Origin: Arthrobacter pascens
GTDB lineage: Bacteria > Actinomycetota > Actinomycetes > Actinomycetales > Micrococcaceae
Assembly (NCBI RefSeq): GCF_030816475.1
Contig: NZ_JAUSXF010000001.1
Coordinates: 992,001 to 1,056,000 of the forward strand
DNA: 64,000 bases
Direction: 5' to 3'
Both the position numbers and the translations under genes were made by a program. The notes under the pieces were generated by a model that saw only the letters and a list, made by a program, of their open reading frames with translations, was not told where the DNA came from and made no database searches. This document shows, in pieces, positions 32,951 through 42,160 of the stretch (the first letter of the stretch is position 1; each line of letters opens with the position of its first letter).

Positions 32951-33976
32951 TTAACTCAGACGGACGATGGTGGCACCAAAGGCGTCAACGGGCCCAAGGG
33001 TGTAACCATCAGCGAGAGATGTGTACTTGACGAAGCTTCCGATGATGCCGCGACAGTTGCCGTCGCAGATGAGCGATGCGCCCACGAAATCGGCTGTGTT
33101 CTGGAAAGTAAGGGGTGCCCCGCCATTGCCGGTAAACTTCCAGCCCTTTACTTTGAAGGCGGCGAACGAGATCAGGTGGTAAACGGCTCCGTTTCCCGTC
33201 CCAGTCACGGTCGTATACACGGGCAAGAGCACTATGACGTCTCGCCCGGCCGTAATCTCGTCGACCCATTTCTGCAACGTGGCCGAACAATTGTTGGGAG
33301 CGTTATTGCCGGGATCGCTGCCGCCTTCATTGACTGCAATATCTATGGTGCCGCCGCAAACGCCGGTGTCCTGGACCAGCCAGCCGAAGCCGCCTTCGAC
33401 GGCTGCACCCGACGGGCCGTAGAGGCAGTCGGCATTCTGGTTCACGCCGTGATCCTGGAGTAATTGCAGGGCTCCACCGATAGAGTCCTTGACCTGACAC
33501 ACCGAAAACGCCAGTGGGAATGCAGTGCGTCCTGCCATCGGGCTGCCCCACGTAACCGTGGATTGGGCGTTGACCTCAGTCACAGTTATTCCGAGGGCTC
33601 GGGCGAAGAAAAATGATACCTTGTTGGGTACGTTTCCGGTCTCTTGCGCCCCTGCCGTAACGGTCACAGTTCGATTGGTTTTGTCCAGCAGCGTGGACTT
33701 GATGTTGCTTAGGCTGTCGTTGGCATTTGCATTGGCATAGCTGCTAGCGAGGGTAGAGGTGGTGGAGCAGTCCGAATCGCTTGTGTTCTTGGCGCATTTC
33801 TGGGCCACAAGGAGGGCCGCTGCGTCAGCCCCATTCTGAAGCTGTGCCTTCTCGGAATAGAGCATGCCGACGTCGACTGCAACGGCGGTGAAACCCAAGA
33901 GTGCCACCAGGACAAGGGCCACGATAACGCTTATGGCGCCACGTTCCCTCTGCTGCCGTTCGTCTAACCGCCGCAT
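32951..33976 (-). CDS. tadG: TadG-like pseudopilin/pilus assembly protein (locus 1)
   Basis: 341 residues. The N terminus RERGAISVIVALVLVALLG is a TadG-type start: a basic leader, a G13/A14 pseudopilin-like site, then one membrane helix. DVGMLYSEKAQLQNGADAAA is the TadG signature. The C-terminal ~180 residues form a Cys-patterned domain shared with the locus 2 copy: PLAFSVC, DCLYGPSGAAVEGGFGW, VCGGTIDIA, NNCSATLQKW, FKVKGWKF and LICDGNCRGIIGSFVKY. It overlaps tadE by 13 bases. Confidence 0.88.
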   Translation of the reverse strand: MRRLDERQQRERGAISVIVALVLVALLGFTAVAVDVGMLYSEKAQLQNGADAAALLVAQKCAKNTSDSDCSTTSTLASSYANANANDSLSNIKSTLLDKTNRTVTVTAGAQETGNVPNKVSFFFARALGITVTEVNAQSTVTWGSPMAGRTAFPLAFSVCQVKDSIGGALQLLQDHGVNQNADCLYGPSGAAVEGGFGWLVQDTGVCGGTIDIAVNEGGSDPGNNAPNNCSATLQKWVDEITAGRDVIVLLPVYTTVTGTGNGAVYHLISFAAFKVKGWKFTGNGGAPLTFQNTADFVGASLICDGNCRGIIGSFVKYTSLADGYTLGPVDAFGATIVRLS

Positions 33977-34338
33977 AGCATTACTCCCTTGCCCGTCATG
34001 GCGAATGGTCCAGCAATTCCAGTCAGGGTGCTGAGCGTGTAGTTGATGGTGACAGTCATCTGGGCATCTGTTGTGCAGGTGGTGGCGCTGAACGTGATGT
34101 TGGAATCCGCGAGGGATGGGTTAAGGGCGACGGCGGCGTTCTTTGCCGCAGTCCGCGCGGACGCCTGGTTATTGGAGATCGCCATGACCCGGACGCCCTC
34201 CCTGGCGGCATTGGTGAGAGAGACCTGAGCGTTGTAGGCGCGGCCGAACTCCATGATGCCCATGAGAAGCGTGATCAGTATTGGCGCAAGAATGGCGAAC
34301 TCAACGGCAACTGCACCACGCTCCGATCGTCCACGCAT
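33964..34338 (-). CDS. tadE: TadE-like pseudopilin (locus 1)
   Basis: 124 residues from ATG 34338, chosen because AGAGGGA lies 8 bases upstream; an in-frame ATG at 34365 is the alternative. RSERGAVAVEFAILAPILIT is the pseudopilin start, with a G8/A9 prepilin-peptidase site and Glu at +5. One membrane helix and a 90-residue outer domain follow, including SLTNAAREGVRVMAISNNQA, the TadE family signature, and two Cys near TTCTTD and the C-terminal CGG. Minor component of the Flp pilus. Confidence 0.9.
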   Translation of the reverse strand: MRGRSERGAVAVEFAILAPILITLLMGIMEFGRAYNAQVSLTNAAREGVRVMAISNNQASARTAAKNAAVALNPSLADSNITFSATTCTTDAQMTVTINYTLSTLTGIAGPFAMTGKGVMLCGG

Positions 34339-34490
34339 CCGTTGCGTCCCTCTCTTTTCAAGCATTGATCTGCCCGATGGTGGTCCAGCAAATAGATTGT
34401 GCGGTGCAGGTTTAGGCCTGCACCGCACAATGGTTCAGCGTGGTTCTCCCGGCAGGTCCCAGGTCCAGCCTGCTCCCCGGTGCCGGCTGG

Positions 34491-34682
34491 CTAGACTTCG
34501 TTGCTGATCTTGGTGAACATGGCAGTCAGGTTTGTACCCAACGCGGTGACCGCGACGATGATGACGACGGCGATGAGGCCGACCATGATGCCGTATTCAA
34601 CGGCGGTTGCGCCCTTTTCTCCGTTGAGGCGGTTCTTGAGGTGGAAGCCGAGGGTCTGGAAAGTGGCGATGAGAGAAAGCAT
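34491..34682 (-). CDS. flp: Flp-type major pilin (locus 1)
   Basis: 63 residues from ATG 34682 with SD CAGGAG. NGEKGATAVEYGIMVGLIAV is the Flp prepilin signature: cleavage after G24 leaves A25 as the first residue and Glu at +5, followed by a membrane-spanning helix. The short mature pilin of about 39 residues is normal. It starts locus 1 and probably has its own promoter in the 190 bases between it and the locus 2 terminator. Confidence 0.93.
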   Translation of the reverse strand: MLSLIATFQTLGFHLKNRLNGEKGATAVEYGIMVGLIAVVIIVAVTALGTNLTAMFTKISNEV

Positions 34683-34873
34683 TTGAAACTCCTGAGCGAG
34701 TTGGGGTGGCTGGTCCTGCACCAGCTCTGAAAAAAAGATAGCAACGCTTGACGCGTCGTTGACCGAAACTTGCAGCATCCTGTGCTAAGCCTTCCCGGCC
34801 TGTGCTTTTCCTGCGCTTTCCCTTCGCCGATGCTGCGCTGGAGCTTGGAAACGGGATCATCTGGACGCACAAA

Positions 34874-34908
34874 CGGACCCCCTCGGTTCTGGGTGCCGAG
34901 GGGGTCCG
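34874..34908 (-). terminator. intrinsic terminator ending Tad locus 2
   Basis: Perfect 13-bp stem, CGGACCCCCTCGG (34874-34886) with CCGAGGGGGTCCG (34896-34908). Read on the minus strand it is followed by TTTGTG. It lies 48 bases after the end of tadC of locus 2 and separates the two pilus operons. Confidence 0.75.
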
Positions 34909-34955
34909 GTCTTTGGGGCGCCAATGGCGCCGGGGGTCGCTCAGGGAGAATCAGT

Positions 34956-35861
34956 TCAGAAAGCGCCGACGAAGTTCTTCATGACATTGATCACTGCCGG
35001 GCCGATGATCACGATAAACAGGACCGGAAGTATGCAGAACATCAATGGGAAAAGGACCTTCACCGGGAGTTTCATCGCCTTTTCTTCGGCCCTTTGCCGG
35101 CGTTTGACACGCATCTGCTTGGCTTGAGCCCGCAGCACGTTAGCTATGGCGATTCCGTAGATGTCTGCCTGGACAACAGCCCGGACAAAGCTTCGCAAGT
35201 CTGATACGTCGGTTCGCGCTGCCATGGCCATATAGGCGTCCCGCCGGCTCCGTCCGACCTGCATGTCCTGCAACGTCCTCATGAGTTCGGCAGCGAGCGG
35301 CCCTTTTCCATTCTGGGCAGCCCGGGCCATGGCCGTCTCAAAACCGAGTCCTGCCTCCACCGAGATCAGCATTTGATCGAGGGTGTTAGGAATCTCCAGT
35401 TCTATCTCATTTTGCCGCTTAGCCCCACGGCCGTGAATCAAGATGTCGGGCGTGAAGTATGCGAGTGCCGCGAGGGCTACTACAAAAAGCACAGCTGGCC
35501 CGGTGGGACTCTTCATGATGTAAACGATGCCAAGGACGCCAACCACCAGTGCCAGAGCCGGCTTGGCGATCAGCAGGCGCTCCAGGGGCAGTCCGGCGGG
35601 CCTGCCAGCACGCGCGAGCAGCTTGTCCAGCCACGCAGTGTAGCCCTTGGGTGTCAAACGCAGCCCCAAGGGGATGGATGGTTTCGACTCTGTCGATAGA
35701 CCAGACCCGGCCACGGCTATTCCCTCTGTCAGCCGAAGCCCGCGACCGAGGTTACTGCGAACAGCTGCAAAACCTCTCCTGTCCACGGACACAAGGGACC
35801 AGACCATGAAGGAACAAGGAAGTACGATCAGCCCTACGATTACCCACGCCATTGCCGTCAT
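34956..35861 (-). CDS. tadC: Tad pilus assembly platform protein TadC (locus 2)
   Basis: 301 residues from ATG 35861, with SD AGGAGG directly upstream; a longer frame to 35951 is not needed. T2SS F-domain protein with the TadC motifs PNTLDQMLISVEAGLGFETA, MARAAQNGKGPLAAELMRTL and QDMQVGRSRRDAYMAMAART. N-terminal membrane helix at about 3-22. Its C-terminal half is very like locus 1 TadC (ADIYGIAIANVLRAQAKQMR), while the N-terminal half has diverged. Confidence 0.92.
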   Translation of the reverse strand: MTAMAWVIVGLIVLPCSFMVWSLVSVDRRGFAAVRSNLGRGLRLTEGIAVAGSGLSTESKPSIPLGLRLTPKGYTAWLDKLLARAGRPAGLPLERLLIAKPALALVVGVLGIVYIMKSPTGPAVLFVVALAALAYFTPDILIHGRGAKRQNEIELEIPNTLDQMLISVEAGLGFETAMARAAQNGKGPLAAELMRTLQDMQVGRSRRDAYMAMAARTDVSDLRSFVRAVVQADIYGIAIANVLRAQAKQMRVKRRQRAEEKAMKLPVKVLFPLMFCILPVLFIVIIGPAVINVMKNFVGAF

Positions 35862-35869
35862 GATTCCTC

Positions 35870-36817
35870 CTAGAATTTGATCTGGACTACGCGGCTGAGC
35901 CAGAAGGTGCCGACAGCGAGCAGGACGGCTGCCGTCGCCAGCATGAACCAACCCAGCATGTTGGTGTACAGCGTCGAAATGTAGACGGCGTTAACCGCGC
36001 TCATATAAATGAACATTCCAACTGGCAGTGCAACAAGAATGTAGGCGGAAAGACGGCCTTCGGCGCTCAGGGCCTTCACCTGCCCCTTGATCTGCGATCT
36101 CTCACGAATGGTCTCGCCAACGTGGTCCAGCACTTCTGCCAGATCACCGCCGACCTCACGGTGAATTTCGATCGCCTGGCTGATCCAGTCGAAGTCTTCG
36201 CTGCGCAACCGCCGGGCGGCATCAACCATCGATTCCTGCAGATCCCGGCCAAGCCGCGACTCGTTGATTAGGCGGGCGAACTCCTCGGACGTTGGAGCCT
36301 CTGCTTCCTGCGAAACGGCGTCAATTGAACGCAGAAGGCTGTGGCCGGCCCGCAACCCTCCCGCGAGCATTTGGAGCGTGTCGCCGAGTTGCGCGTCGAA
36401 CTTGCTGCGGCGACGCGCGGAAAGGATGCCCAAAAATAGCTTGGCGGCGAGCGGGGTGGCACAAACGAAGAGAATGCAAGCGACGGTGCCGCCCAAAATA
36501 AAGCCAACAACGCCCGCCGTTACGGCGATACACGCGATCAACAGGATGAAGTCCGCTTGCCGCATTTTGAGGCCGGCCTGCTCGAGTGAAACCCGACTTC
36601 CGAAGGCCGCATTCCTGCTGACTTTCCGGTCCAGGAATGTCGTAGCGGTAGCGGTCACCTTCGTCAGCATGGAGGGGCCGTTGACCACACCGGGCCGTCG
36701 CCGGGAGATGGCAATTTCCCCGCGACCGCTCTTGAAGGTAATCACGAGTAGAACTGCCAACGCAATGAAACAAAGCGCTATCCCAAGGGCCAGAAATACC
36801 GGATCTGTTACCGTCAC
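35870..36817 (-). CDS. tadB: Tad pilus assembly platform protein TadB (locus 2)
   Basis: 315 residues from a GTG overlapping the tadA stop (GTGA). QLGDTLQMLAGGLRAGHSLL, SIDAVSQEAEAPTSEEFARL and SEDFDWISQAIEIHREVGGD match TadB. Membrane spans near residues 7-27, 92-130, 245-270 and 280-305. It forms the platform with TadC of the same locus. Confidence 0.93.
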   Translation of the reverse strand: MTVTDPVFLALGIALCFIALAVLLVITFKSGRGEIAISRRRPGVVNGPSMLTKVTATATTFLDRKVSRNAAFGSRVSLEQAGLKMRQADFILLIACIAVTAGVVGFILGGTVACILFVCATPLAAKLFLGILSARRRSKFDAQLGDTLQMLAGGLRAGHSLLRSIDAVSQEAEAPTSEEFARLINESRLGRDLQESMVDAARRLRSEDFDWISQAIEIHREVGGDLAEVLDHVGETIRERSQIKGQVKALSAEGRLSAYILVALPVGMFIYMSAVNAVYISTLYTNMLGWFMLATAAVLLAVGTFWLSRVVQIKF

Positions 36818-38259
36818 CGGAAAACACCTCCTGCCGGCACGCTGCCAAAGACGGTTGGTGATAGCGGAATACCAAGCTCCGCGAAGTGATCCACGAATCG
36901 TGGACGGACTCCGGTCGGCATTGGCCGTCCAAGGAACTTTCCGCTGGCATCAACCCCCGCGCTGTAGTCGAAGACAAAGGCGTCCTGGAGTGTGACAACA
37001 TCCCCCTCCATGCCCTGAACCTCCGTCACGTGGGTTACCCTGCGGCTTCCGTCCCGGAGCCGGGAAATATGGACTATCAGGTTCACCGCCGATGCTATTT
37101 GTTCTCTGATGGCACGAAGAGGCAAATCCATTCCCGCCATCAGGACAAGAGTCTCCAGGCGGGAGATCGCGTCCCTGGGGGAGTTGGCGTGAACGGTGGA
37201 GATAGAGCCGTCGTGTCCGGTATTCATGGCTTGAAGCATGTCCAGTGATTCCCCGCCACGGACTTCGCCGATGACAATCCGGTCAGGCCGCATGCGCAGG
37301 GAGTTTCGAACCAGATCGCGGATGGTGATCTCGCCCTTACCCTCAATGTTCCTCGGGCGGCTTTCCAGCCGCACTACGTGCTCCTGTTGGAGTTGCAGTT
37401 CCACGGCGTCCTCGATCGTGACAATGCGTTCTTCTGCCGGAATGAAGGAAGACAACACATTGAGAAGCGTTGTCTTGCCTGTGCCAGTTCCGCCGGACAC
37501 GATGACGTTCAGCCGAGCCCTGACGCAGGCCTGCAGCAGTTCTGCGATCTCGGGAGACATGGAACCCAGCGAAATGAGGTTGTTGACAGTCAACGGCACC
37601 TGCCCGAACTTCCGGATGGTCAGCGACGAGCCGCTGACCGCTAGCGGAGGAATGATTGCATTGACACGGGAACCGTCAGAAAGCCGGGCATCCACGAGAG
37701 GAGAGGACTCGTCAATACGTCTGCCCACCTTGGTGACAATCCGTTCGATGACTTTCCTCAGGTGCCCCTCACCGCTGAATCTCGCGCCTGTTAGGGTTAG
37801 CTTTCCGTTACGTTCCACATAGATTTTGTCTGGCCCATTGACCATGACCTCTGTGATCTCGGCGTCGCTCAGAAACTTCTCGAGAGGACCCAGTCCCAGA
37901 ACGTCATCGATGATTTCCTGGACCAATCGCTGACGCTCCGAGACGGTGAGGGGGATTTCATCCTCCTCGATAATGCTTCTCAGCTCATCTTTGACGTACT
38001 GCTGCAGTTCAGATTCCTCTATCGAAGAATCTGTAATCCGGCTGCCCATCCGCTCGTAGAGTGCAGTCCCCGCACGTTCTTTAACTGCAGTAAGGGCCTC
38101 GTTTGGTTCCGTGGCATAGTTTCGGGTGTCGAAGGGGTTCACAGATGGGTCTGTGCCTGCAGGGGAAGCCTTCCACTGTAGGTCCGGCCTCGGGCCAGCG
38201 GCGGCGTCCTTACCGCCATCGCTGCCTCGTGCGGCCTCTAATCTTCTGGCCAGGCTCAT
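36814..38259 (-). CDS. tadA: Tad pilus assembly ATPase TadA/CpaF (locus 2)
   Basis: 481 residues. Same architecture as the locus 1 ATPase: N-terminal domain with [20 protein letters not shown], Walker [19 protein letters not shown] and Walker [21 protein letters not shown] with [17 protein letters not shown]. Long identical runs are shared with locus 1, but the N-terminal extension is shorter and unlike. ATG 38259 shares a base with the cpaE stop. Confidence 0.95.
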   Translation of the reverse strand: MSLARRLEAARGSDGGKDAAAGPRPDLQWKASPAGTDPSVNPFDTRNYATEPNEALTAVKERAGTALYERMGSRITDSSIEESELQQYVKDELRSIIEEDEIPLTVSERQRLVQEIIDDVLGLGPLEKFLSDAEITEVMVNGPDKIYVERNGKLTLTGARFSGEGHLRKVIERIVTKVGRRIDESSPLVDARLSDGSRVNAIIPPLAVSGSSLTIRKFGQVPLTVNNLISLGSMSPEIAELLQACVRARLNVIVSGGTGTGKTTLLNVLSSFIPAEERIVTIEDAVELQLQQEHVVRLESRPRNIEGKGEITIRDLVRNSLRMRPDRIVIGEVRGGESLDMLQAMNTGHDGSISTVHANSPRDAISRLETLVLMAGMDLPLRAIREQIASAVNLIVHISRLRDGSRRVTHVTEVQGMEGDVVTLQDAFVFDYSAGVDASGKFLGRPMPTGVRPRFVDHFAELGIPLSPTVFGSVPAGGVFR

Positions 38260-39452
38260 TAGACTATTACCCTTCTGTGAAGTTTCTTGTGTGGCCGTTG
38301 TTCCCAGTTGGGCTTAAACCTTTCCACGAGCTGTGCCATGCCGCGGGCAGCTGGGTCTCGGCTGCCGTCCTGCAACAGGGGTATCCCCTTGTTAGTGGAG
38401 AAAGGCACTGCCCGCGACCGCGGTAGGACGATGTCCACTGGGCAGCCAATGGTTGCCTCAACGTCTTGCAAAGTCAGGCCGCTCTTCCTGTCCGCAAAGT
38501 TGAGCACCACGTGGCGATTACCCGGCAGGAGATCAAGCTCGGTGAGAATACCGAAACCAGTCCTCAGGCCGCGGATGCTCGGTATGTCCATGCCGCAGAT
38601 CCAGACGGCGTCAGTGGCCTGATCCAAGGTGGCCAGAACGTGCTCCCCCAACCCCGGAGCTGTGTCAACCACGACGAATTGGAATTCATTCGCAAGTTGA
38701 CTGATCAGGTGGCCCACCTGTTCTCCACTGATTTTGTCCGCGTGGGCGGGATTCAGCGGGGCGCACAGTGCATAGATTCCCGACGGATGAAGGGTCAAGT
38801 ACGACTTGAGGACCATATTGTCCTGCACAGCGGCTCCGGTCACAGCATCAGCCAAGGTGCGTTCCGGTTCGAGCATCAGCCCCGAAGCGACGTCGCCGAA
38901 CTGTAGATCCAGGTCGAGCACCACGACGCTCATCGGGGCAATCTTGCCAAGTCCGACAGCCAGGTTGGTTGTGACCGTTGTTTTGCCAACGCCCCCTTTC
39001 GGGGACATGACCGCGACGATTCGACCTCCGGACCCGCCGTCCTCGACCGACGCCCCCAGGCCGCGTCGCCTGCCGGCCGCCGCCAGACTGGCCCGTTCAA
39101 GCATGTTGCGGATTTCCTCGCTGGTTGCGTCCGGGTGAAGTAGGTCGCGGATACCTGCCCGCATGGCCGGCAGAGCAATGTCTGCCTCACCTTCCGTCAC
39201 CAGAACCACGCTGATCTCCGGATACTGGAGATCGAAAAGGCTGGCGAGGCGAATCGAATCTTCCGTGGGTAAACCTGGACCGAGCAGTATTACCTCAGCA
39301 AGTTCGCCGCTCAGAACCCGAAGGATGTCGTCCGGGCTGGGGGGCAAATAGTCGGCCGCCAGGGTTTGGAGACTGCCGTGCAGGCCGGCGGCCGCCTGTT
39401 GTGCCCTGTGGGAGAAGCCGGAGTCCGCTGTAATCAGCACGAATCTGCTCAT
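38259..39452 (-). CDS. cpaE: Tad pilus localisation ATPase CpaE/TadZ (locus 2)
   Basis: 397 residues, the same length as the locus 1 copy. An N-terminal receiver-like domain lacks the Asp (VILLGPGLP). The MinD-like ATPase has KGGVGKTT at the same residues (152-159). LQFGDVASGLMLEPERTLAD and LPRSRAVPFSTNKGIPLLQD match locus 1 closely. The linker before the ATPase is Arg/Gly-rich (AAGRRRGLGA) here, unlike locus 1. Confidence 0.92.
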   Translation of the reverse strand: MSRFVLITADSGFSHRAQQAAAGLHGSLQTLAADYLPPSPDDILRVLSGELAEVILLGPGLPTEDSIRLASLFDLQYPEISVVLVTEGEADIALPAMRAGIRDLLHPDATSEEIRNMLERASLAAAGRRRGLGASVEDGGSGGRIVAVMSPKGGVGKTTVTTNLAVGLGKIAPMSVVVLDLDLQFGDVASGLMLEPERTLADAVTGAAVQDNMVLKSYLTLHPSGIYALCAPLNPAHADKISGEQVGHLISQLANEFQFVVVDTAPGLGEHVLATLDQATDAVWICGMDIPSIRGLRTGFGILTELDLLPGNRHVVLNFADRKSGLTLQDVEATIGCPVDIVLPRSRAVPFSTNKGIPLLQDGSRDPAARGMAQLVERFKPNWEQRPHKKLHRRVIV

Positions 39453-40207
39453 CGGTACAGCTCCATTTTCTTGACTGTGAACGGAGCATTCTCCGTCGCG
39501 GACTCAGGTTCCTTTGTCAGCCACAGCTTCCCGAACTCTGCAGCGAAGGCGATCTTGGCTGCGTCGGTGTCACTCCGTGCAAAGGTGACCAGTAACGAAC
39601 CTGTGGGCAGCTGCGTGTTTGCCTGTTCGGCAGAAGCCGTCTGGCTAGTGTTGCCGGACGCTTGGGCAGTAGCTCGCTGGACGCTTGTGACAAGCACCTT
39701 ATGGAAAATCTGCTGTGCGGTTTCGACTGCGGGTGCCTCTTTGTTGGCCCCGTCTGCGAAAAGAGCAACGATGCCAACGGTGTCGCCTGCGACGATTCGA
39801 CCACCGACGACCCGCTGTGCATCCAGCTGGACGGAGACCTCCTGCATTCCCGCAGGGACAGGGACGGATCCGGGGGCAGCCAGGCTGGTCGGATCAACAA
39901 GGCGGACTCCAAGAAGCGGCTCTCCCGGTACCAATTCTGCTGAGGTCACTTTGCCGTCCAATCCGTCAAAGCTCTTGAGTGCCCCGTTCGGCACAGATGC
40001 CGCCGGGAGGGAAGCCAGTCTGACGGAGGCTTTCACCTCGTCCAGGGTTGAGCCCACAGGAATCTGTTTCTCAACCACCAGAACATCAATTGGCTGTAGG
40101 TCTTGTTGGGCCCTGGCTTCAGAACCTTGAACATATGAGACGAGTAGCAGGGTGCCGACTATTGCCAGCACGAGTGCGACGATGCCTCCCAGTAGGCGGG
40201 TTTTCAT
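39449..40207 (-). CDS. cpaB: CpaB/RcpC-like pilus assembly protein (locus 2)
   Basis: 252 residues, ATG 40207. N-terminal anchor (about 5-28), then a SAF domain (VLVVEKQIPVGSTLDEVKAS, LVPGEPLLGVRLVDPTSLAA) and a CpaB/RcpC domain (VVGGRIVAGDTVGIVALFAD). Both copies end in a short segment FAxEFGxLWLTKEP. It overlaps cpaE by 4 bases. The role in a one-membrane cell is inferred to be extracytoplasmic. Confidence 0.9.
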   Translation of the reverse strand: MKTRLLGGIVALVLAIVGTLLLVSYVQGSEARAQQDLQPIDVLVVEKQIPVGSTLDEVKASVRLASLPAASVPNGALKSFDGLDGKVTSAELVPGEPLLGVRLVDPTSLAAPGSVPVPAGMQEVSVQLDAQRVVGGRIVAGDTVGIVALFADGANKEAPAVETAQQIFHKVLVTSVQRATAQASGNTSQTASAEQANTQLPTGSLLVTFARSDTDAAKIAFAAEFGKLWLTKEPESATENAPFTVKKMELYR

Positions 40208-40245
40208 TGGTGAATCTCCTTAGTAATGGTGATCGGAATAGTCGA

Positions 40246-41313
40246 CTACTTAGATAGCCCTGCACCCGTAGCGCCGTAGGTGGTAGGACCTCCCATGACC
40301 GCTGCCTCTTCAAGAGAGACTTTCTTGATGAACCTCCCGAACAGTCCCGTGTCGGGGTTTTTGAGCTTCAATGAGCTGCTGAGGGCCGACGCTTCAGGCG
40401 TGTAGTAGGTATCCCCGCCTCCGCTGAAATGCCAGCCGCGGAGGGATATCTGGGCAAAAGCCTCAATATGGAAGCCCTTTCCGTTCTTGCCATAGGGAGA
40501 GGCCGAACACGGATCTGTACCAGTGCCGCCACTGTCAGGACAGGCGATGTCGAAGATTGGAACGAGGATCTCCACCGTCTTCCCCGCGCTGAGCGTTGCC
40601 TTCCACCCTGCGAAGACACTGGTGCAGGTGCCATCGAAGTCCTGGCCGGTATCGGCACTAACCCAAGGAGCCGCGATGTCGACGAGGACAGTGCAATTGG
40701 TTGTTCCGTGTTTTATCCAGCCAAAACCACCAGACAACTCCCACCCCGACGATGGCCCCTGTTTGCACTCATAGCCAGGATCGTCGTCTAGTCCGCTCCC
40801 GTGTGACGGAAAGAATTGAAGGTTCTTGGTGAAGCCCGGGTCAGATTCACATTTGGAGAATGCCAGTGGAACGACGTTTGCGGCCGAAAAACCGCCGAAC
40901 CTTGCCTGCGCGGAGGCCTGAATGTCTGAGGTGTTGATACCGAGGGCTCGGGCAAAGACGAGGGAGAAGTGATTATTGCCGGCCGGGTCCTGGGCTTGGG
41001 TGGTGACATTGACGACCCCCGCTCCGACCGTTGCACTAACAAGGTTGCTATGCGCGTCCAAGGCGTTGTCGTTCGCCAGGCCTGTGGCCGCGGCCACGGG
41101 TGCAGCGCAGGCCGGCCCCGGGGGAGTCGCAGCGCAGGCTTGCGCGATCGCGAGGGCGGACGAGTCAGCGCCATTCTGCAGCTGGGCATGCTCGGAGTAC
41201 ATGGTGGCCACGTCTACTGCAAAGGCCGCCATTCCCAACAGAACAACCATTATTAGAGCCGTTAATGGGGCGACGACCCCACGCTCCGAACCCTGGACTT
41301 TCATCCGCCGCAT
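40246..41313 (-). CDS. tadG: TadG-like pseudopilin/pilus assembly protein (locus 2)
   Basis: 355 residues from ATG 41313, chosen because it gives the same 13-base overlap with tadE as in locus 1 and follows AAGGG. The start GSERGVVAPLTALIMVVLLG and DVATMYSEHAQLQNGADSSA match TadG. The C-terminal Cys-patterned domain repeats the locus 1 layout: PLAFSKC, YECKQGPSSGWELSGGFGW, NCTVLVDIA, GTCTSVFAGW, SLRGWHF and GRFIKKVS, with two additional Cys in CPDSGGTGTDPC. Confidence 0.88.
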   Translation of the reverse strand: MRRMKVQGSERGVVAPLTALIMVVLLGMAAFAVDVATMYSEHAQLQNGADSSALAIAQACAATPPGPACAAPVAAATGLANDNALDAHSNLVSATVGAGVVNVTTQAQDPAGNNHFSLVFARALGINTSDIQASAQARFGGFSAANVVPLAFSKCESDPGFTKNLQFFPSHGSGLDDDPGYECKQGPSSGWELSGGFGWIKHGTTNCTVLVDIAAPWVSADTGQDFDGTCTSVFAGWKATLSAGKTVEILVPIFDIACPDSGGTGTDPCSASPYGKNGKGFHIEAFAQISLRGWHFSGGGDTYYTPEASALSSSLKLKNPDTGLFGRFIKKVSLEEAAVMGGPTTYGATGAGLSK

Positions 41314-41744
41314 CGCATTACACCCTTGCCTTGAATTGTGAGGCTGGCAGGCATGCCCGGAATCAGCGCGGGGAAGCCTGTCATCCATGGAGTTGTATAG
41401 CTCACCGTGACCACGGCATTGTTGCCGGGGGAACAGGTGCCAGTGCCGGAATAGCTGATGCCGATGTCCGCGGAACTCAGGGATACGGACGGCGCTGCGG
41501 CCACTCCGGCAGCCTGGGCGTTGGCGGCCGAGTACGTGCTCTCTGCGCAGTGGATGGCTGCATAGCGCGCAGCTTCACGACCTGCCTCCGTGAGCGAAAC
41601 CTGAGTATTGAATGCCCTGCCGAATTCGGCGATGCCGAGCACAAGTGCCAAGAAGATCGGTAGTACGAGTGCAAACTCGACGGCGACAGCGCCTGCCTCG
41701 CGTGCACGACGTTTACGCCGTTCCGGGTTGCCAAGAGTCTTCAT
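41301..41744 (-). CDS. tadE: TadE-like pseudopilin (locus 2)
   Basis: 147 residues from ATG 41744. A basic leader (PERRKRRAREAG) precedes a G18/A19 cleavage site and AVAVEFALVLPIFLALVLGI. The family signature FNTQVSLTEAGREAARYAAI follows, with two Cys in the outer domain. It ends like locus 1 TadE (KGVMRCGG versus KGVMLCGG). The SD is weak; the frame is open further upstream to 41849 but without a better start. Confidence 0.88.
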   Translation of the reverse strand: MKTLGNPERRKRRAREAGAVAVEFALVLPIFLALVLGIAEFGRAFNTQVSLTEAGREAARYAAIHCAESTYSAANAQAAGVAAAPSVSLSSADIGISYSGTGTCSPGNNAVVTVSYTTPWMTGFPALIPGMPASLTIQGKGVMRCGG

Positions 41745-41952
41745 GATGATGTGACCGGATTCTCTGAAGCCCGGAAAACCTGACTGACCGGGCAAGCTTC
41801 TGTGGCGATGGGTTGGTGCAAAGAGTTCCCAACCGGACCGGGTCTCCAACGGTAGGCGTGACCCAAAAAACGAAACCCAGGCGCGGGGTGGGAGCCGGCG
41901 AGCGGTCTGCTCGCCATCCCGCCCCGCCCCTGGGCTTCGATAGCCTTGCTAG

Positions 41953-42144
41953 CTATAACGCGTTGGACATTGTGGTGAAAGCCGTGTTGAGTTGGCCTCC
42001 GAGAGTCGCGACGATGGTGACGATGACCGCCGCGATCAAAGCCACGAGAAGGCCGTATTCAACTGCCGTCGCGCCCTTTTCCGAGCGGAGTTCAGCCTTG
42101 ACTTTCGTAATGAATCCCAGAATTGAAAGCATCATTGAATTCAT
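41953..42144 (-). CDS. flp: Flp-type major pilin, second gene of a tandem pair (locus 2)
   Basis: 63 residues from ATG 42144 (GAAAG upstream). Cleavage after G24 in RSEKGATAVEYGLLVALIAA, Glu at +5. The last 43 residues are nearly identical to the upstream flp (42161-42352), indicating recent duplication, with differing leaders. ATG 42135 or 42132 are alternatives, but 42144 gives the same 24-residue leader as the other two Flp proteins in the window. Confidence 0.92.
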   Translation of the reverse strand: MNSMMLSILGFITKVKAELRSEKGATAVEYGLLVALIAAVIVTIVATLGGQLNTAFTTMSNAL

Positions 42145-42160
42145 AGCTTTCGGCTTTGCT

